DNA of 64,000 nucleotides from Paenibacillus sp. (lineage in GTDB: Bacteria; Bacillota; Bacilli; Paenibacillales; Paenibacillaceae), in assembly GCA_023512345.1 (NCBI GenBank), contig JAILZT010000002.1:1-64000 (forward strand), written 5' to 3'. Positions 48,223-58,679 of the stretch are shown here, one piece after another. The position numbers and the translations under genes were made by a program. Within the stretch, counting starts at the first letter, position 1, and each line of letters opens with the position of its first letter. The notes beneath the pieces were generated by a model. The model saw only the letters and a program-made list of their open reading frames with translations. It was not told the origin of the DNA and made no database searches.

Positions 48223-48269
48223 AAACAGGGATCCCGTAAGCAACCCAAGTGGCTGCTGGGATCCCTGTT
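48223..48269. terminator. terminator between the oxidoreductase and uvrA
   Basis: AACAGGGATCCC pairs perfectly with GGGATCCCTGTT. The T run is on the minus strand (ending uvrA), with a weaker one on the plus strand. Confidence 0.85.
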
Positions 48270-48281
48270 GTATAAGAAGAG

Positions 48282-51161
48282 TTAAGCATCATGAACGGAA
48301 ACGGCTTGCAGCTCCAGCGCCTGAGTCCGTTCGGTATCCCGGATTAGAACCGGCTTCAGATACTTGCCAGTATAAGATGCCTCCACCTTGATAAGCTGTT
48401 CCGGTGTTCCAGTAGCAAGTACAGTACCCCCGCCACTTCCGCCTTCCGGTCCCATATCAATAATATAATCCGCCGTCTTAATCACATCTAGATTATGCTC
48501 AATAACGAGTACCGATTCTCCGGAATCAACCAAGCGGTGAAGCACCTCCAGCAAACGTCCGATATCATCCACATGCAAGCCGGTTGTTGGTTCATCCAAG
48601 ATATACAGTGTCTTTCCTGTACTCCGGCGATACAGCTCAGATGCAAGCTTCACACGTTGTGCTTCACCACCGGATAAAGTTGTACCCGGCTGACCCAAGT
48701 TGATATAACCAAGACCCACGTCCATGAGTGTTTGCATTTTGCGGTGAATTTTCGGAATGTTTTTGAAGAATTCAGTTGCATCCTCCACGGTCATCTCCAG
48801 AACGTCGGAAATGTTCTTCCCTTTATATCTCACTTCAAGAGTCTCACGATTATAACGTTTGCCCTTACATACCTCGCAAGGTACATATACATCTGGCAGA
48901 AAGTGCATCTCGATCTTGATAATACCGTCTCCACGGCACGCCTCACAGCGTCCGCCCTTCACGTTGAAGCTGAATCGACCCTTTTGGAAGCCGCGAACCT
49001 TCGCTTCATTTGTCTTGGAGAATAGATCACGAACGTCATCGAACACACCTGTGTAGGTTGCAGGATTAGAACGTGGTGTACGGCCAATTGGTGACTGGTC
49101 AATATCAATTACCTTATCCAGATGTTCCAAACCACGAATCTCCTTGTGGAGACCGGGGCGCATCTTGACGGCTTTGTTCAATTGACGGGCAAGGCTCTTG
49201 TATAAGATCTCATTAATCAGAGAGGACTTCCCAGAGCCAGACACACCGGTTACTGCAGTGAAGACACCCATTGGAATCTTTACGTTAACGTTCTTGAGAT
49301 TATTTTCTTTGGCACCACGAATCTCCAGCCAGCGATCATCCGTAGCGCGGCGCTTGGAGGTTACGGGGATGAACTTCCGTCCACTTAAATACTCACCGGT
49401 TAAAGAGTTAGGGTCTTTCATAATCTCCTCTGGAGTCCCTTGGGCGATAACCTGCCCTCCGTGTATCCCTGCCCCTGGACCGATATCAATGATATAATCC
49501 GCTGCCATCATTGTATCCTCATCATGTTCAACCACTATAAGAGTGTTGCCCAGATCGCGCATATGAGCCAATGTTGAAATCAGACGGTCATTATCACGTT
49601 GGTGAAGACCTATGCTAGGCTCGTCCAAAATATATAATACGCCCATCAGACTGGAACCAATCTGTGTCGCCAGTCGAATCCGCTGCGCTTCACCGCCAGA
49701 CAAGGAGCCTGCTGCGCGGCTAAGTGTTAAATAGTCCAATCCAACATTCACTAGGAAACCCAATCGGCTGGATATCTCTTTGAGAATAAGATTAGCAATC
49801 GCTGTCTCCTTCTCACTCAGTACAATGCTTGTAAAGAACTCTTTGCAATCGCCAATCGACAGATCTGTAACATCAGCAATATTCTGATTGTTAATCGTCA
49901 CTGCCAAAATTTCTTTCTTAAGGCGTTTGCCCTTACATACATGACAAGGCTTGGCACTCATGAAACCCTCAATAAACTCTCTTATCCCATCAGAGGCCGT
50001 CTCACGATATCGACGTTCCAGATTCGGAATGATCCCTTCAAAGGCAACCATCGCATCCTTCTTTTGGCCAAAATCATTCTCATAGCGGAAGCGTATCTTT
50101 TCACTGCCTGTACCGTTCAACAGTTTGTTCATGTGATCTGGTGTTAACGAACTTACAGGAACATCCTGAGGAATCTTAAAGTGCTCGCAGACCGATTTAA
50201 GAAACTGTGGATAGTAATTCGAAGTACTGCCAGTCCAAGCTAGGAACGCACCATCCGCAATGGATTTACCAGCATCCGGTATGAGCAGATCAGGATCGAC
50301 CACCATTTTGACCCCTAGACCATCGCACTCTGTACATGCACCAAATGGGCTGTTGAAGGAGAACATACGCGGTGCAAGTTCTTCAATACTGAATCCGCAC
50401 ACTGGGCAAGCAAAGCTTGCGCTGAATAAAAGCTCTTCCTGATCAATGATATCTACGATGATTTTTCCACCGGACAACTTGAGGGCTGTTTCCAGGGAAT
50501 CGGTTAACCGGGTCTCCACATCATCCTTTATGACAATCCGGTCAACGACTACTTCAATCGTATGCTTCTTATTCTTTTCAAGCTCGATCTCTTCAGAGAG
50601 GTCTCGTTGCTCGCCATCTACACGTACGCGTACGAACCCTTGCTTGGAAATATCCGAGAAAAGCCCTTTATGCTCGCCTTTACGACCCGAGATAATGGGA
50701 GCAAGTATTTGCAAACGGGTCTTCTGAGGATACTGCATAATACGGTCAACCATTTGTTCTACGGTCTGAGAGGTAATTTCAATGCCATGTTCAGGACAGT
50801 GAGGATGACCCACGCGGGCAAAAAGCAGACGCAGGTAGTCATAAATTTCTGTAACTGTCCCAACAGTAGACCGCGGATTGCGGCTCGTAGTTTTTTGGTC
50901 GATTGAGATCGCTGGGGATAAGCCTTCAATAGAATCGACATCCGGCTTTTCCATTTGCCCCAGGAACTGGCGCGCATAGGCAGATAGTGACTCAACATAC
51001 CGCCGCTGCCCTTCTGCATAAATAGTATCGAACGCAAGCGAGGACTTACCCGATCCACTAAGCCCCGTCAGCACGACGAAGCGGTCACGAGGTATCGTTA
51101 CGTCAATGTTTTTTAGATTATGCGCTCTAGCACCTTTAATTACTATATTTTCGATCGCCAA
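48282..51161 (-). CDS. uvrA: excinuclease ABC subunit A
   Basis: A 959-residue protein with two ABC ATPase halves: Walker [15 protein letters not shown] near the N-terminus and [13 protein letters not shown] in the second half, each with LSGGEAQR signature. Zinc-binding Cys pairs CPVC ... CTEC and CEAC ... CEVC are present. It finds DNA damage and loads UvrB. The start is TTG 51161, with AGAGGAGATG upstream; no in-frame ATG fits the family N-terminus. It follows uvrB by 41 bases in one operon. Confidence 0.97.
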   Translation of the reverse strand: MAIENIVIKGARAHNLKNIDVTIPRDRFVVLTGLSGSGKSSLAFDTIYAEGQRRYVESLSAYARQFLGQMEKPDVDSIEGLSPAISIDQKTTSRNPRSTVGTVTEIYDYLRLLFARVGHPHCPEHGIEITSQTVEQMVDRIMQYPQKTRLQILAPIISGRKGEHKGLFSDISKQGFVRVRVDGEQRDLSEEIELEKNKKHTIEVVVDRIVIKDDVETRLTDSLETALKLSGGKIIVDIIDQEELLFSASFACPVCGFSIEELAPRMFSFNSPFGACTECDGLGVKMVVDPDLLIPDAGKSIADGAFLAWTGSTSNYYPQFLKSVCEHFKIPQDVPVSSLTPDHMNKLLNGTGSEKIRFRYENDFGQKKDAMVAFEGIIPNLERRYRETASDGIREFIEGFMSAKPCHVCKGKRLKKEILAVTINNQNIADVTDLSIGDCKEFFTSIVLSEKETAIANLILKEISSRLGFLVNVGLDYLTLSRAAGSLSGGEAQRIRLATQIGSSLMGVLYILDEPSIGLHQRDNDRLISTLAHMRDLGNTLIVVEHDEDTMMAADYIIDIGPGAGIHGGQVIAQGTPEEIMKDPNSLTGEYLSGRKFIPVTSKRRATDDRWLEIRGAKENNLKNVNVKIPMGVFTAVTGVSGSGKSSLINEILYKSLARQLNKAVKMRPGLHKEIRGLEHLDKVIDIDQSPIGRTPRSNPATYTGVFDDVRDLFSKTNEAKVRGFQKGRFSFNVKGGRCEACRGDGIIKIEMHFLPDVYVPCEVCKGKRYNRETLEVRYKGKNISDVLEMTVEDATEFFKNIPKIHRKMQTLMDVGLGYINLGQPGTTLSGGEAQRVKLASELYRRSTGKTLYILDEPTTGLHVDDIGRLLEVLHRLVDSGESVLVIEHNLDVIKTADYIIDMGPEGGSGGGTVLATGTPEQLIKVEASYTGKYLKPVLIRDTERTQALELQAVSVHDA

Positions 51162-51202
51162 CGGTATAACATCTCCTCTACATTTCGATCCTTCTAAATC
51201 TG

Positions 51203-53194
51203 TTACTCTGCTCGCAACTCTAAGAGAGCATCCCGAAGCTCCGCGGCACGTTCGAATTGCAAATTCTTCGCGGCATCCTTCATCTCGGCTTCCAGACGCT
51301 GCATCAAGCTTTGACGTTCCTTCTTGTTCAACTTGCCGCCAACACCCGTAAGATAATCCGCCTTAGATTCCGCAACCTTCGTCGCTTCGATGATCTCCCG
51401 GACTTTTTTATTAATGGTTGTTGGTGTAATCCCGTGCTTCTCATTATAAGCAATCTGCAGTTCACGGCGTCGGAGTGTCTCGCTCATGGCTTTTTCCATA
51501 GAATCGGTAATCTTATCGCCATACAATAGCACCCGGCCCTCAGAGTTACGAGCCGCACGACCGATCGTCTGAATCAGTGAACGTTCTGAGCGAAGAAAAC
51601 CTTCCTTATCGGCATCAAGAATAGCTACAAGAGATACTTCGGGTAAATCCAACCCTTCACGGAGCAAGTTAATCCCGATCAGCACATGGAACGTCCCCAG
51701 ACGCAAATCACGCAAAATAGCCATACGCTCCAATGTCTTAATATCCGAGTGCAAGTAACGCACTTTAATGCCAATTTCCTTCAGGTAATCTGTCAGATCC
51801 TCGGACATCTTCTTAGTTAGCGTAGTAATCAGTACACGTTCATCCCGTTCTATCCGAAGACGAATTTCACCGAGAAGATCATCAATCTGCCCTTCAGTCG
51901 GACGAACCTCGATGATAGGATCCAGCAGGCCGGTTGGACGAATGATTTGCTGAACCATAGTCTCGCAATGCTCCATCTCATAGGGCCCTGGCGTAGCCGA
52001 CACATACACAATCTGTCTTACCTTATCTTCGAATTCCTCAAACTGCAGCGGGCGGTTATCAAGTGCGGAAGGCAATCGGAAACCATGCTCTACCAGAACC
52101 GTCTTACGCGCTCTGTCACCGTTGTACATCCCTCGAATCTGCGGAAGCGTTACATGGGATTCATCCACAACAATCAACATATCTTCAGGAAAATAATCCA
52201 TCAATGTATAAGGAGTTGCTCCAGGCTCACGGAACGTAAGCGGACCGGAGTAATTCTCGATTCCAGAACAAAAGCCAACTTCCTTCATCATCTCAATATC
52301 ATAACGTGTCCGTTGCTCCAGACGTTGTGCTTCCAGCAGCTTGCCTGAATCTCGCAGCACAGCCAGCCGTTCTTCCAGTTCCCGTTCAATATTAACAAGC
52401 GCGACGCGCATGGTCTCTTCCTTGGTGACAAAGTGTGACGCCGGAAAAATGGCTACATGATCACGTTCCCCGATCAATTCACCGGTTAATACATCAATTT
52501 CTGTTATCCGCTCAATTTCGTCTCCGAACAGCTCAACACGAATTGCATGCTCCCCTTGGGAAGCCGGGAAGATCTCTACCACATCTCCGCGCACACGAAA
52601 GGTTCCGCGCACAAAGTTGATATCATTGCGCTGATACTGGATATCCACAAGCCGACTTAATATCTGATTGCGGGGTTTCTCCATCCCTACACGCAGCGAC
52701 AGCAATAGACTGCCGTACTCCTGCGGCGAACCGAGGCCGTAAATGCAGGACACGCTCGCTACTATAATAATATCCCGTCGCTCAAAAAGTGAGCTTGTCG
52801 CCGAGTGGCGCAGCTTATCAATCTCTTCATTAATGCTGGAATCTTTCTCAATATAGGTATCGGAAGAAGGGATGTAGGCTTCCGGTTGATAGTAATCATA
52901 ATAACTTACAAAATAATCCACTGAGTTTTTAGGAAAGAAATCCTTGAACTCACTGGCAAGCTGTGCAGCCAATGTCTTGTTATGTGCAATTACAAGCGTA
53001 GGACGATTAAGCTTGGAAATCATTTGCGCGATAGTAAAAGTTTTACCTGTACCCGTCGCTCCCAGCAGCGTCTGGTGCTTCTTGCCCGCCCGGATGCCTT
53101 CTAGCAATTCCTCGATGGCATGTGGCTGATCGCCCTGGGGTGTATATTCGGACTCCAGCTCAAAAGTCTGCTTACTGATGACAATATCACTCAT
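51203..53194 (-). CDS. uvrB: excinuclease ABC subunit B
   Basis: A 663-residue protein with Walker [11 protein letters not shown], the beta-hairpin region [21 protein letters not shown] (motif II), [13 protein letters not shown] [12 protein letters not shown] and the C-terminal UVR motif ([20 protein letters not shown]) that binds UvrC. It verifies damage and forms the preincision complex. AAGGGGAG precedes the ATG. A LexA-like sequence lies about 190 bases upstream. Confidence 0.97.
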   Translation of the reverse strand: MSDIVISKQTFELESEYTPQGDQPHAIEELLEGIRAGKKHQTLLGATGTGKTFTIAQMISKLNRPTLVIAHNKTLAAQLASEFKDFFPKNSVDYFVSYYDYYQPEAYIPSSDTYIEKDSSINEEIDKLRHSATSSLFERRDIIIVASVSCIYGLGSPQEYGSLLLSLRVGMEKPRNQILSRLVDIQYQRNDINFVRGTFRVRGDVVEIFPASQGEHAIRVELFGDEIERITEIDVLTGELIGERDHVAIFPASHFVTKEETMRVALVNIERELEERLAVLRDSGKLLEAQRLEQRTRYDIEMMKEVGFCSGIENYSGPLTFREPGATPYTLMDYFPEDMLIVVDESHVTLPQIRGMYNGDRARKTVLVEHGFRLPSALDNRPLQFEEFEDKVRQIVYVSATPGPYEMEHCETMVQQIIRPTGLLDPIIEVRPTEGQIDDLLGEIRLRIERDERVLITTLTKKMSEDLTDYLKEIGIKVRYLHSDIKTLERMAILRDLRLGTFHVLIGINLLREGLDLPEVSLVAILDADKEGFLRSERSLIQTIGRAARNSEGRVLLYGDKITDSMEKAMSETLRRRELQIAYNEKHGITPTTINKKVREIIEATKVAESKADYLTGVGGKLNKKERQSLMQRLEAEMKDAAKNLQFERAAELRDALLELRAE

Positions 53195-53408
53195 TTGCCC
53201 GTCTCCCCTTAAACATCTAAAATATAGTAATATATAAATATAACAGGATTAACTCCTGCTAGACTATAGTTTCCAATCAGCTTTCGATAAAAAGATCTCA
53301 TACGTATCATACGGAACCACTATTCAATTGTTATCTTAATTCATGATCTCCATACGATAGTGAAAAATATACAATATAAGAATACTTGTTCCCGTTCATT
53401 ATACATTG

Positions 53409-53436
53409 TTGCCAAGAACGTTGCAAACCATAATAT
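53409..53436 (+). promoter_or_regulatory. possible promoter of motAB
   Basis: TTGCCA and TAATAT are 16 bases apart, ending 24 bases before the motA ATG. One mismatch in each hexamer or two; a sigma-D flagellar promoter was not convincingly found. Confidence 0.35.
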
Positions 53437-53459
53437 AGATTAGAATAGGAGCATTAGAA

Positions 53460-54254
53460 ATGGATATTACCTCAGTAATCGGCATTCTGGCCGGACTGGC
53501 CGCCCTAATTGGTGGCTTTTTTTGGGAAGGCGGAAGCCTGGCAGGATTATTTCAGCCCAACGCGGCTTTAATTGTATTTGGTGGTACGTTCGCCGCGGTT
53601 TTGATCAGCTTTCCCGCCTCCAAGCTGCGTACCATACCTGCCGCACTTCGTATGGCCTTTGGTCGCGATAAAGAGAATACGGACGAAAAAGCAGAAGAAC
53701 TTATCGCATTGGCTGCTATCACCCGCCGTGGCGGTGTTTTGGCACTGGAACAGATCGCTGATGACCATCCCCATCATTTTACACGGGAAGGTCTGCAACT
53801 GGTTGTTGACGGTACTGATCCAGATCAGGTAAGGCAGATTTTGGAGCTGGAAATGGACGCCTCAGAGCTGAAATATGATAGTTATAGCAAGATCTTCGAA
53901 GCTGCTGGCGGATATGCACCTACCATGGGGATTATCGGCACCGTTATGGGCCTTATCCGGGTCTTAGGCAATCTAACAGATCCTTCGAACCTAGGTCCCT
54001 CTATCGCAGTTGCTTTTACAGCCACATTATATGGTGTAGCTAGTGCTAATCTAATTTTTTTACCCATCGCTTCCAAAATCAAATCGCGCGGCCAAAGCCA
54101 AATCCATGTGTTAGAAATGCTGCTCGTTGGCATCCTGTCCCTCCAAAATGGAGATCATCCTATGCTCATTCGAAAAAAATTGGGTTCTTTTATTTCCACC
54201 TCACGTCCGGAAAGGTCTGAAGGCGAAAACGATGTTAAAAGAGGCTTCTTATGA
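53460..54254 (+). CDS. motA: flagellar motor stator protein MotA
   Basis: A 264-residue protein with four membrane helices, the cytoplasmic loop between helices 2 and 3, and the conserved ends of the family (GGYAPTMGIIGTVMGLIRVL and AVAFTATLYGVASANLIFLPIASKI read in parts). TAGGAG lies eight bases before the ATG. With MotB it forms the proton-driven stator of the flagellum. It overlaps motB by 4 bases (ATGA). Confidence 0.95.
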   Translation: MDITSVIGILAGLAALIGGFFWEGGSLAGLFQPNAALIVFGGTFAAVLISFPASKLRTIPAALRMAFGRDKENTDEKAEELIALAAITRRGGVLALEQIADDHPHHFTREGLQLVVDGTDPDQVRQILELEMDASELKYDSYSKIFEAAGGYAPTMGIIGTVMGLIRVLGNLTDPSNLGPSIAVAFTATLYGVASANLIFLPIASKIKSRGQSQIHVLEMLLVGILSLQNGDHPMLIRKKLGSFISTSRPERSEGENDVKRGFL

Positions 54255-55186
54255 GACAGAGACAGCGGGTTCGCAAAAAAACACGGCACTCTCACTCTGC
54301 ACCGGATGTCCGTGATCGTTGGATGATTACCTATGCGGATCTCATTACATTACTTTTGATTTTTTTCGTGATTTTGTATGCGATGAGCAGTCTCGATGAG
54401 AACAAATACGGAATTGTAACGGATTCGTTATCCCACTCCTTCCGGTCTGGCAACCCTGTTCTGGACGGAGGAAACGGGATTCTTGATCCCGCTCAGGGAC
54501 CAACTTCGGAGAGTGACTTGGGAGCTGCAACTGGGCAATCATCAGGCAATGGATCAGGCGGGAGTAATGGAGACAACGGGAGTGGAAACGTTGGGGCTGG
54601 AGCTGGTGTAAGTGCTGGGACTAATGCTGGAGCCGGAACTGGTGATGAAGCTGACACTGGAGCTGCTCCGAGTACTGCTGAGCCTACGGCCCGTGAGCTT
54701 GCTTTTAGAGAACAGGAGGCACAGCTTTCTGAACTTGTAGGCGTCATAACGAAGTATGTCCAGGATAATAATCTGGGTGACCAAATATTTGTAGAAGATA
54801 AACCGCAGGGTATTGCCATAACGCTCAGTGACCGCTTTCTGTTCGACATTGGGGATGCTGCTATAAAATCCCCCTCACTGCCTGCGCTCCGAAAATTGTC
54901 GGGTTTATTCAACGGTATTGGGGCCGTGGTCAGCATTGAAGGCCACACCGACAATACTCAGGTATTGTCCACCTCATCTTATAAGGACAACTGGGAGCTA
55001 TCCGGTGCACGTGCGCTGTCTGTATTACGCTTTTTCCTAGAAAAGCAGGGCCTTAATCCTGATGAATTCCAGTATGCAGGATATGCAGACACCCGCCCCG
55101 CTGCCAGTAATTCTACCGAAGCCGGACGGCAAAAAAACCGCCGTGTAGAGATCATTGTACTGCGGCAGCTGCAAGAGGAAGAGTAA
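54251..55186 (+). CDS. motB: flagellar motor stator protein MotB
   Basis: A 311-residue protein. One membrane helix begins at RWMITYADLITLLLIFF, with the proton-carrying Asp30. The C-terminal OmpA-like peptidoglycan-binding domain has SIEGHTDN and RRVEII. Between them, about residues 95-155, lies a long Gly/Ser/Ala/Thr-rich linker (GSGGSNGDNGSGN, then GAGAGVSAGTNAGAG), unlike the shorter charged linker of B. subtilis MotB. Coupled to motA. Confidence 0.94.
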   Translation: MRQRQRVRKKTRHSHSAPDVRDRWMITYADLITLLLIFFVILYAMSSLDENKYGIVTDSLSHSFRSGNPVLDGGNGILDPAQGPTSESDLGAATGQSSGNGSGGSNGDNGSGNVGAGAGVSAGTNAGAGTGDEADTGAAPSTAEPTARELAFREQEAQLSELVGVITKYVQDNNLGDQIFVEDKPQGIAITLSDRFLFDIGDAAIKSPSLPALRKLSGLFNGIGAVVSIEGHTDNTQVLSTSSYKDNWELSGARALSVLRFFLEKQGLNPDEFQYAGYADTRPAASNSTEAGRQKNRRVEIIVLRQLQEEE

Positions 55187-55203
55187 GAGTAAGAGAGTAA
55201 TAT

Positions 55204-55243
55204 GGCCTCAGTAGCGGAAATGTTGTACTTCCTGCAGGATTTC
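55204..55243. repeat. single diverged unit related to the 52-bp repeat
   Basis: TGGCCTCAGTAGC.GAAATGTTG and TGCAGGATTT match the reverse complement of the 52-bp units at 42917-43112 (TGGCCTAGTAAGC.GAAATGTTG...TGCAGGAATT). It sits just after motB in a noncoding gap. Confidence 0.45.
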
Positions 55244-55308
55244 AGCCTCCGTGCTGGCCTCGTTGTCTCTTTTTCTTTTGCAAATAAATTTGTGCCAAAG
55301 CATGTCAA

Positions 55309-55346
55309 ACAGGACTATAAGAGAGGATTTCTCTTATAGTCCTGTT
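55309..55346. terminator. bidirectional terminator between motB and gcvH
   Basis: AACAGGACTATAAGAGA pairs perfectly with TCTCTTATAGTCCTGTT around a five-base loop. Very stable; serves both convergent genes. Confidence 0.9.
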
Positions 55347-55348
55347 AG

Positions 55349-55741
55349 TTACTCTCCAACCAAAGCACGATACGCAGCGGCATCAAGCAAACTACCTGCA
55401 GCGTCTGTAAATTCACCCTCGATTTCCACTTCAAAAATCCATCCGCCGGCGTAAGGCTGGTCGTTAAGTAGCTCTGGACTGTTCTCCAATGTTTCGTTAA
55501 TCTTAGTCACCGTTCCCGTGATTGGGGAATATAATTCAGATACGGTCTTTACAGATTCAATGCTGCCTACGCTGTCACCAGCAGTTATTGTCGCGCCTAC
55601 TTCCGGAAATTCCACGAATACGATGTCACCTAACAAATGCTGAGCATGATCCGTAATCCCTACCCGAACTACTCTTCCTTCTGTCTGCTGGGCCCACTCA
55701 TGCTCTTCGCTGTATAGCAGGTTGTCTAACACCTCACTCAT
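55349..55741 (-). CDS. gcvH: glycine cleavage system H protein
   Basis: A 130-residue protein with the lipoyl-attachment segment [11 protein letters not shown] (Lys65) and the family layout ([25 protein letters not shown]). ATG 55741 follows GAGG with nine bases; an in-frame extension to 55762 is less likely. It carries the aminomethyl group between the P, T and L proteins. Divergent from gcvT-gcvPA-gcvPB and not behind the riboswitch. Confidence 0.95.
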   Translation of the reverse strand: MSEVLDNLLYSEEHEWAQQTEGRVVRVGITDHAQHLLGDIVFVEFPEVGATITAGDSVGSIESVKTVSELYSPITGTVTKINETLENSPELLNDQPYAGGWIFEVEIEGEFTDAAGSLLDAAAYRALVGE

Positions 55742-55781
55742 TCCAAGCCGCCTCTTTTCCACAATTGGAGTTGTAAAATTA

Positions 55782-55810
55782 GTTATAGCCTAAGTTATTG
55801 CGTTGCTCAA
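55782..55810 (-). promoter_or_regulatory. probable gcvH promoter
   Basis: TTGAGC (55805-55810) and TATAAC (55782-55787) are 17 bases apart on the minus strand, about 40 bases before the gcvH ATG. Confidence 0.5.
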
Positions 55811-55864
55811 TGTCAATATAACTAACAGGATTTTTAAATTTGTCATCTTTTTGACGTTTTTTTG

Positions 55865-55894
55865 TTGACAGCACATCGGTATACCCGTTTTAAT
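55865..55894 (+). promoter_or_regulatory. probable promoter of the glycine riboswitch transcript
   Basis: TTGACA (55865-55870) and TTTAAT (55889-55894) are 18 bases apart and lie about 30 bases before the first aptamer. Confidence 0.55.
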
Positions 55895-55924
55895 GGAGTC
55901 AGTAGAATATAAACGTTGTTGCGA

Positions 55925-56125
55925 ATGAAGGCATAGGGAGAGACTGTCTCCTGAAGACGGCGCCGAAGGAGTAAGCCCGGGATGGGTGAATCTCTCAGGC
56001 AAAAGGACCTTTGCTGGACGCATCTCTGGAGAGCATTAGGCGTTACGAAACGCCCGATCACCAACGGGGAAACCTGCCCACAATTGTGGAACAGGGTAAC
56101 TCTCAGGTACAAAGGACAGAGCGGA
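55925..56125 (+). promoter_or_regulatory. tandem glycine riboswitch (two aptamers)
   Basis: Two copies of the glycine aptamer core lie in a row. The first has GGGAGAGAC, GCGCCGAAGGAG, and ATCTCTCAGGCAAAAGGACC; the second has GGAGAGC, CGCCGATCACCAACGGGG-like segments and TAACTCTCAGGTACAAAGGAC. They precede gcvT. Family knowledge: the tandem glycine riboswitch turns on glycine cleavage genes when glycine is high. The 3' part of aptamer 2 overlaps the 5' arm of a terminator. Confidence 0.93.
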
Positions 56126-56175
56126 AGATGAACATATGCGAGTTTTGCATATCTCTCTTCTGCCTGTCCTTTTTT
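56114..56175 (+). terminator. riboswitch-controlled terminator before gcvT
   Basis: GGACAG...GGAAGA pairs with TCTTCT.CCTGTCC, followed by TTTTTT. The first arm is the end of aptamer 2, so glycine binding should prevent the stem and let transcription reach gcvT. Confidence 0.85.
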
Positions 56176-56205
56176 GCATGTAATCAGACCAAGGGGAGTG
56201 ACGAT

Positions 56206-57330
56206 ATGGATGCTTTGAAAAGAACGCCTTTTTATGATCTCTACTCCGCTTTTCCGGAGTCCAGATGTATTGATTTTGGAGGCTGGGAGCTGCCGGTTCA
56301 GTTCACGGGTATCGTGAAGGAACATGAGGCCGTACGTCAGAATGCCGGTCTGTTCGATGTATCGCATATGGGCGAGTTCATGGTAACAGGGTCTGGAGCG
56401 GAATCTTTTATCCAAAAAATGACGACTAACGATGTAACCCGTCTTCTCGACGGGGGTGCACAGTATACGCTTCTCTGTTATCCGAATGGCGGTGTAGTGG
56501 ATGATCTGCTTGTGTACCGTTTGGGTGAAGGCCGTTATATGCTCGTTGTGAATGCCTCCAACATTGACAAGGATTTTCAGTGGCTGCAGGAGCACCTCAC
56601 CGATGAATTCAGCGACGTTTCGCTTACCAATGTCTCTGACGAGACGCTGCTGTTGGCGTTGCAAGGTCCCTTGGCTGAAAAAATACTCGCAACAGTAACC
56701 GATGTTTCCTTGGCTGAGCTCAAGCCATTCCATTTCATCGAAAAAGCCAGCGTCTGCGGTGTAGAGGTTCTACTCTCCCGTACCGGTTATACCGGCGAGG
56801 ATGGTTTTGAAATTTATGCACCACTGAATACGGCGGACACACTGTGGAACGGATTACTCGCAGCAGGGGCTCCATATGGATTAACACCTGCGGGACTGGG
56901 GGCACGTGATACTCTGCGTTTTGAAGCGAAGCTGCCCTTGTATGGTCAGGAGCTTTCGGCGGATATTACACCGCTTGAGGCTGGAGTTCAGTTTTTCGTG
57001 AAGCTGGATAAAGTGGATTTCATCGGGCGTGATGCTCTTTTGCAGCAAAAAGAAGCCGGTCTTCCCCGCCGACTCGTCGGTCTTGAAATGATCGATCGAG
57101 GCATTCCGCGCTCACATTATCCAGTGTATGCAGATGGAGTCAAGATTGGTGAAGTCACTACAGGAACCCAATCCCCGACACTTAAGCGTAATTTAGGGCT
57201 GGCATTGATAGATGCATCCTACAGTGAACTAGGTACAGAGGTATTCGTGGAGATTCGGGGCAAGCAGTTGAAGGCTGTCGTAATCAAGGCTCCATTTTAT
57301 AAAAAAAGCCAAGGAGTGAATCCGCAATGA
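56206..57330 (+). CDS. gcvT: glycine cleavage system T protein (aminomethyltransferase)
   Basis: A 374-residue protein with the family landmarks [18 protein letters not shown] (N-terminus), [24 protein letters not shown] and [12 protein letters not shown] 56206 follows AAGGGGAGTG; the frame is open upstream into the riboswitch but that part is not protein-like. It uses tetrahydrofolate to release ammonia from the aminomethyl-H protein. First gene of the operon, overlapping gcvPA by 4 bases. Confidence 0.96.
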   Translation: MDALKRTPFYDLYSAFPESRCIDFGGWELPVQFTGIVKEHEAVRQNAGLFDVSHMGEFMVTGSGAESFIQKMTTNDVTRLLDGGAQYTLLCYPNGGVVDDLLVYRLGEGRYMLVVNASNIDKDFQWLQEHLTDEFSDVSLTNVSDETLLLALQGPLAEKILATVTDVSLAELKPFHFIEKASVCGVEVLLSRTGYTGEDGFEIYAPLNTADTLWNGLLAAGAPYGLTPAGLGARDTLRFEAKLPLYGQELSADITPLEAGVQFFVKLDKVDFIGRDALLQQKEAGLPRRLVGLEMIDRGIPRSHYPVYADGVKIGEVTTGTQSPTLKRNLGLALIDASYSELGTEVFVEIRGKQLKAVVIKAPFYKKSQGVNPQ

Positions 57331-58679
57331 AGCACCGTTATCTGCCGATGACTGAACAAGACTGCAAAGAGATGATGGAAACCGTCGGGATTCAGTCCAT
57401 AGAGGAGCTGTTCTCCGATATCCCGCAAGCTGTACGCTATCAAGGAACAATGCCGATGTCGGAAGCCCTTGATGAATATGCATTGCTGCGTCATATGAAA
57501 GAACTGGCCGATAAAAATGCAAGCTTCGATACCCATGCCAGCTTTCTGGGGGCTGGACTCTATGATCACCACATTCCGGTTGTCATTAACCATGTGATTT
57601 CCCGCTCTGAATTCTATACAGCCTACACTCCCTACCAACCGGAGATTAGCCAAGGTGAGCTTCAGGCGATTTTCGAATTCCAATCCTACATCTGTGAGCT
57701 GACCGGCATGAAAGTAGCTAACGCCAGTATGTACGATGGTGCAACAGCTTTTGCTGAAGCAGCGGTCCTTGCAGCAGGTGCTACAAAACGCAAAAAACTA
57801 ATCGTTTCTCGCACGGTCCATCCAGAAGCACGCCAGGTGCTGAACACTTCGGCCAATGCCTGGGGATTAGATGTCGTAGAGATTGACTATAAAGACGGAG
57901 TTACTGATTTGGCTAAATTAGCGGAAGCTATAGATGGAGATACAGCCGCAGTGCTGGTGCAATCCCCGAATTTCTTCGGCAGTATAGAGGATATGAGTGC
58001 AATAGAGCCGTTAATTCATGCTGTAAAAGGATTGCTTGTCGTCAGTGCCAATCCGATTGCTCTCGGCGTTTTGGAAACCCCGGGCAAGCTGGGTGCTGAC
58101 ATCGTTGTTGGCGATGCGCAACCACTCGGGATTCCAGCTTCACTCGGCGGCCCAACCTGCGGTTTCTTCGCCGTTGCCGAACCGCTCATGCGTCGTATGC
58201 CGGGCCGTATCGTCGGCCAAACGGTTGACCGTAATGGAAAACGCGGTTTCGTTCTTACTCTCCAAGCTCGCGAGCAGCATATCCGCCGTGAGAAAGCGAC
58301 GTCCAACATTTGCTCTAATCAGGCACTACTGGCACTTTGCGCATCCGTCTACTTATCGGTGATGGGCAAAGAAGGTATGCGTGAGGTTGGAGAGCTAAAT
58401 ATACGTAAAAGTCATTACGCCGCCAGTAAGTTAAGCGAGCTAAATGGGGCTGAACGCACCTTCTCGGCTCCATTCTTTAATGAATTTGTATTGAAGCTTC
58501 CTGAAGGCAGCAGTGTAAGTGCCATTAACTCAAAGCTACTTAAGGAAGGTTATCTCGGAGGTTACGATCTAGGCAAGGATTACCCTGAGCTTGCTGGACA
58601 TATGTTGATTGCCGTAACGGAAAAGAGAAGCAAAGCAGAAATTGACCAATTCGCAAACGCACTGGAGGGCTGTGTATGA
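57327..58679 (+). CDS. gcvPA: glycine dehydrogenase (decarboxylating) subunit 1
   Basis: A 450-residue protein, the N-terminal half of the P protein split in Gram-positives. [53 protein letters not shown] and [14 protein letters not shown] segments are present. It lacks the PLP Lys, which is on subunit 2. Start overlaps gcvT (ATGA) with AAGGAGTG upstream; the stop overlaps gcvPB. Confidence 0.96.
   Translation: MKHRYLPMTEQDCKEMMETVGIQSIEELFSDIPQAVRYQGTMPMSEALDEYALLRHMKELADKNASFDTHASFLGAGLYDHHIPVVINHVISRSEFYTAYTPYQPEISQGELQAIFEFQSYICELTGMKVANASMYDGATAFAEAAVLAAGATKRKKLIVSRTVHPEARQVLNTSANAWGLDVVEIDYKDGVTDLAKLAEAIDGDTAAVLVQSPNFFGSIEDMSAIEPLIHAVKGLLVVSANPIALGVLETPGKLGADIVVGDAQPLGIPASLGGPTCGFFAVAEPLMRRMPGRIVGQTVDRNGKRGFVLTLQAREQHIRREKATSNICSNQALLALCASVYLSVMGKEGMREVGELNIRKSHYAASKLSELNGAERTFSAPFFNEFVLKLPEGSSVSAINSKLLKEGYLGGYDLGKDYPELAGHMLIAVTEKRSKAEIDQFANALEGCV

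Noticed and set aside
56011-56205. Upstream extension of gcvT into a longer protein
   Set aside because: These codons lie inside the glycine riboswitch and its terminator; the real start has its own ribosome binding site at 56206.
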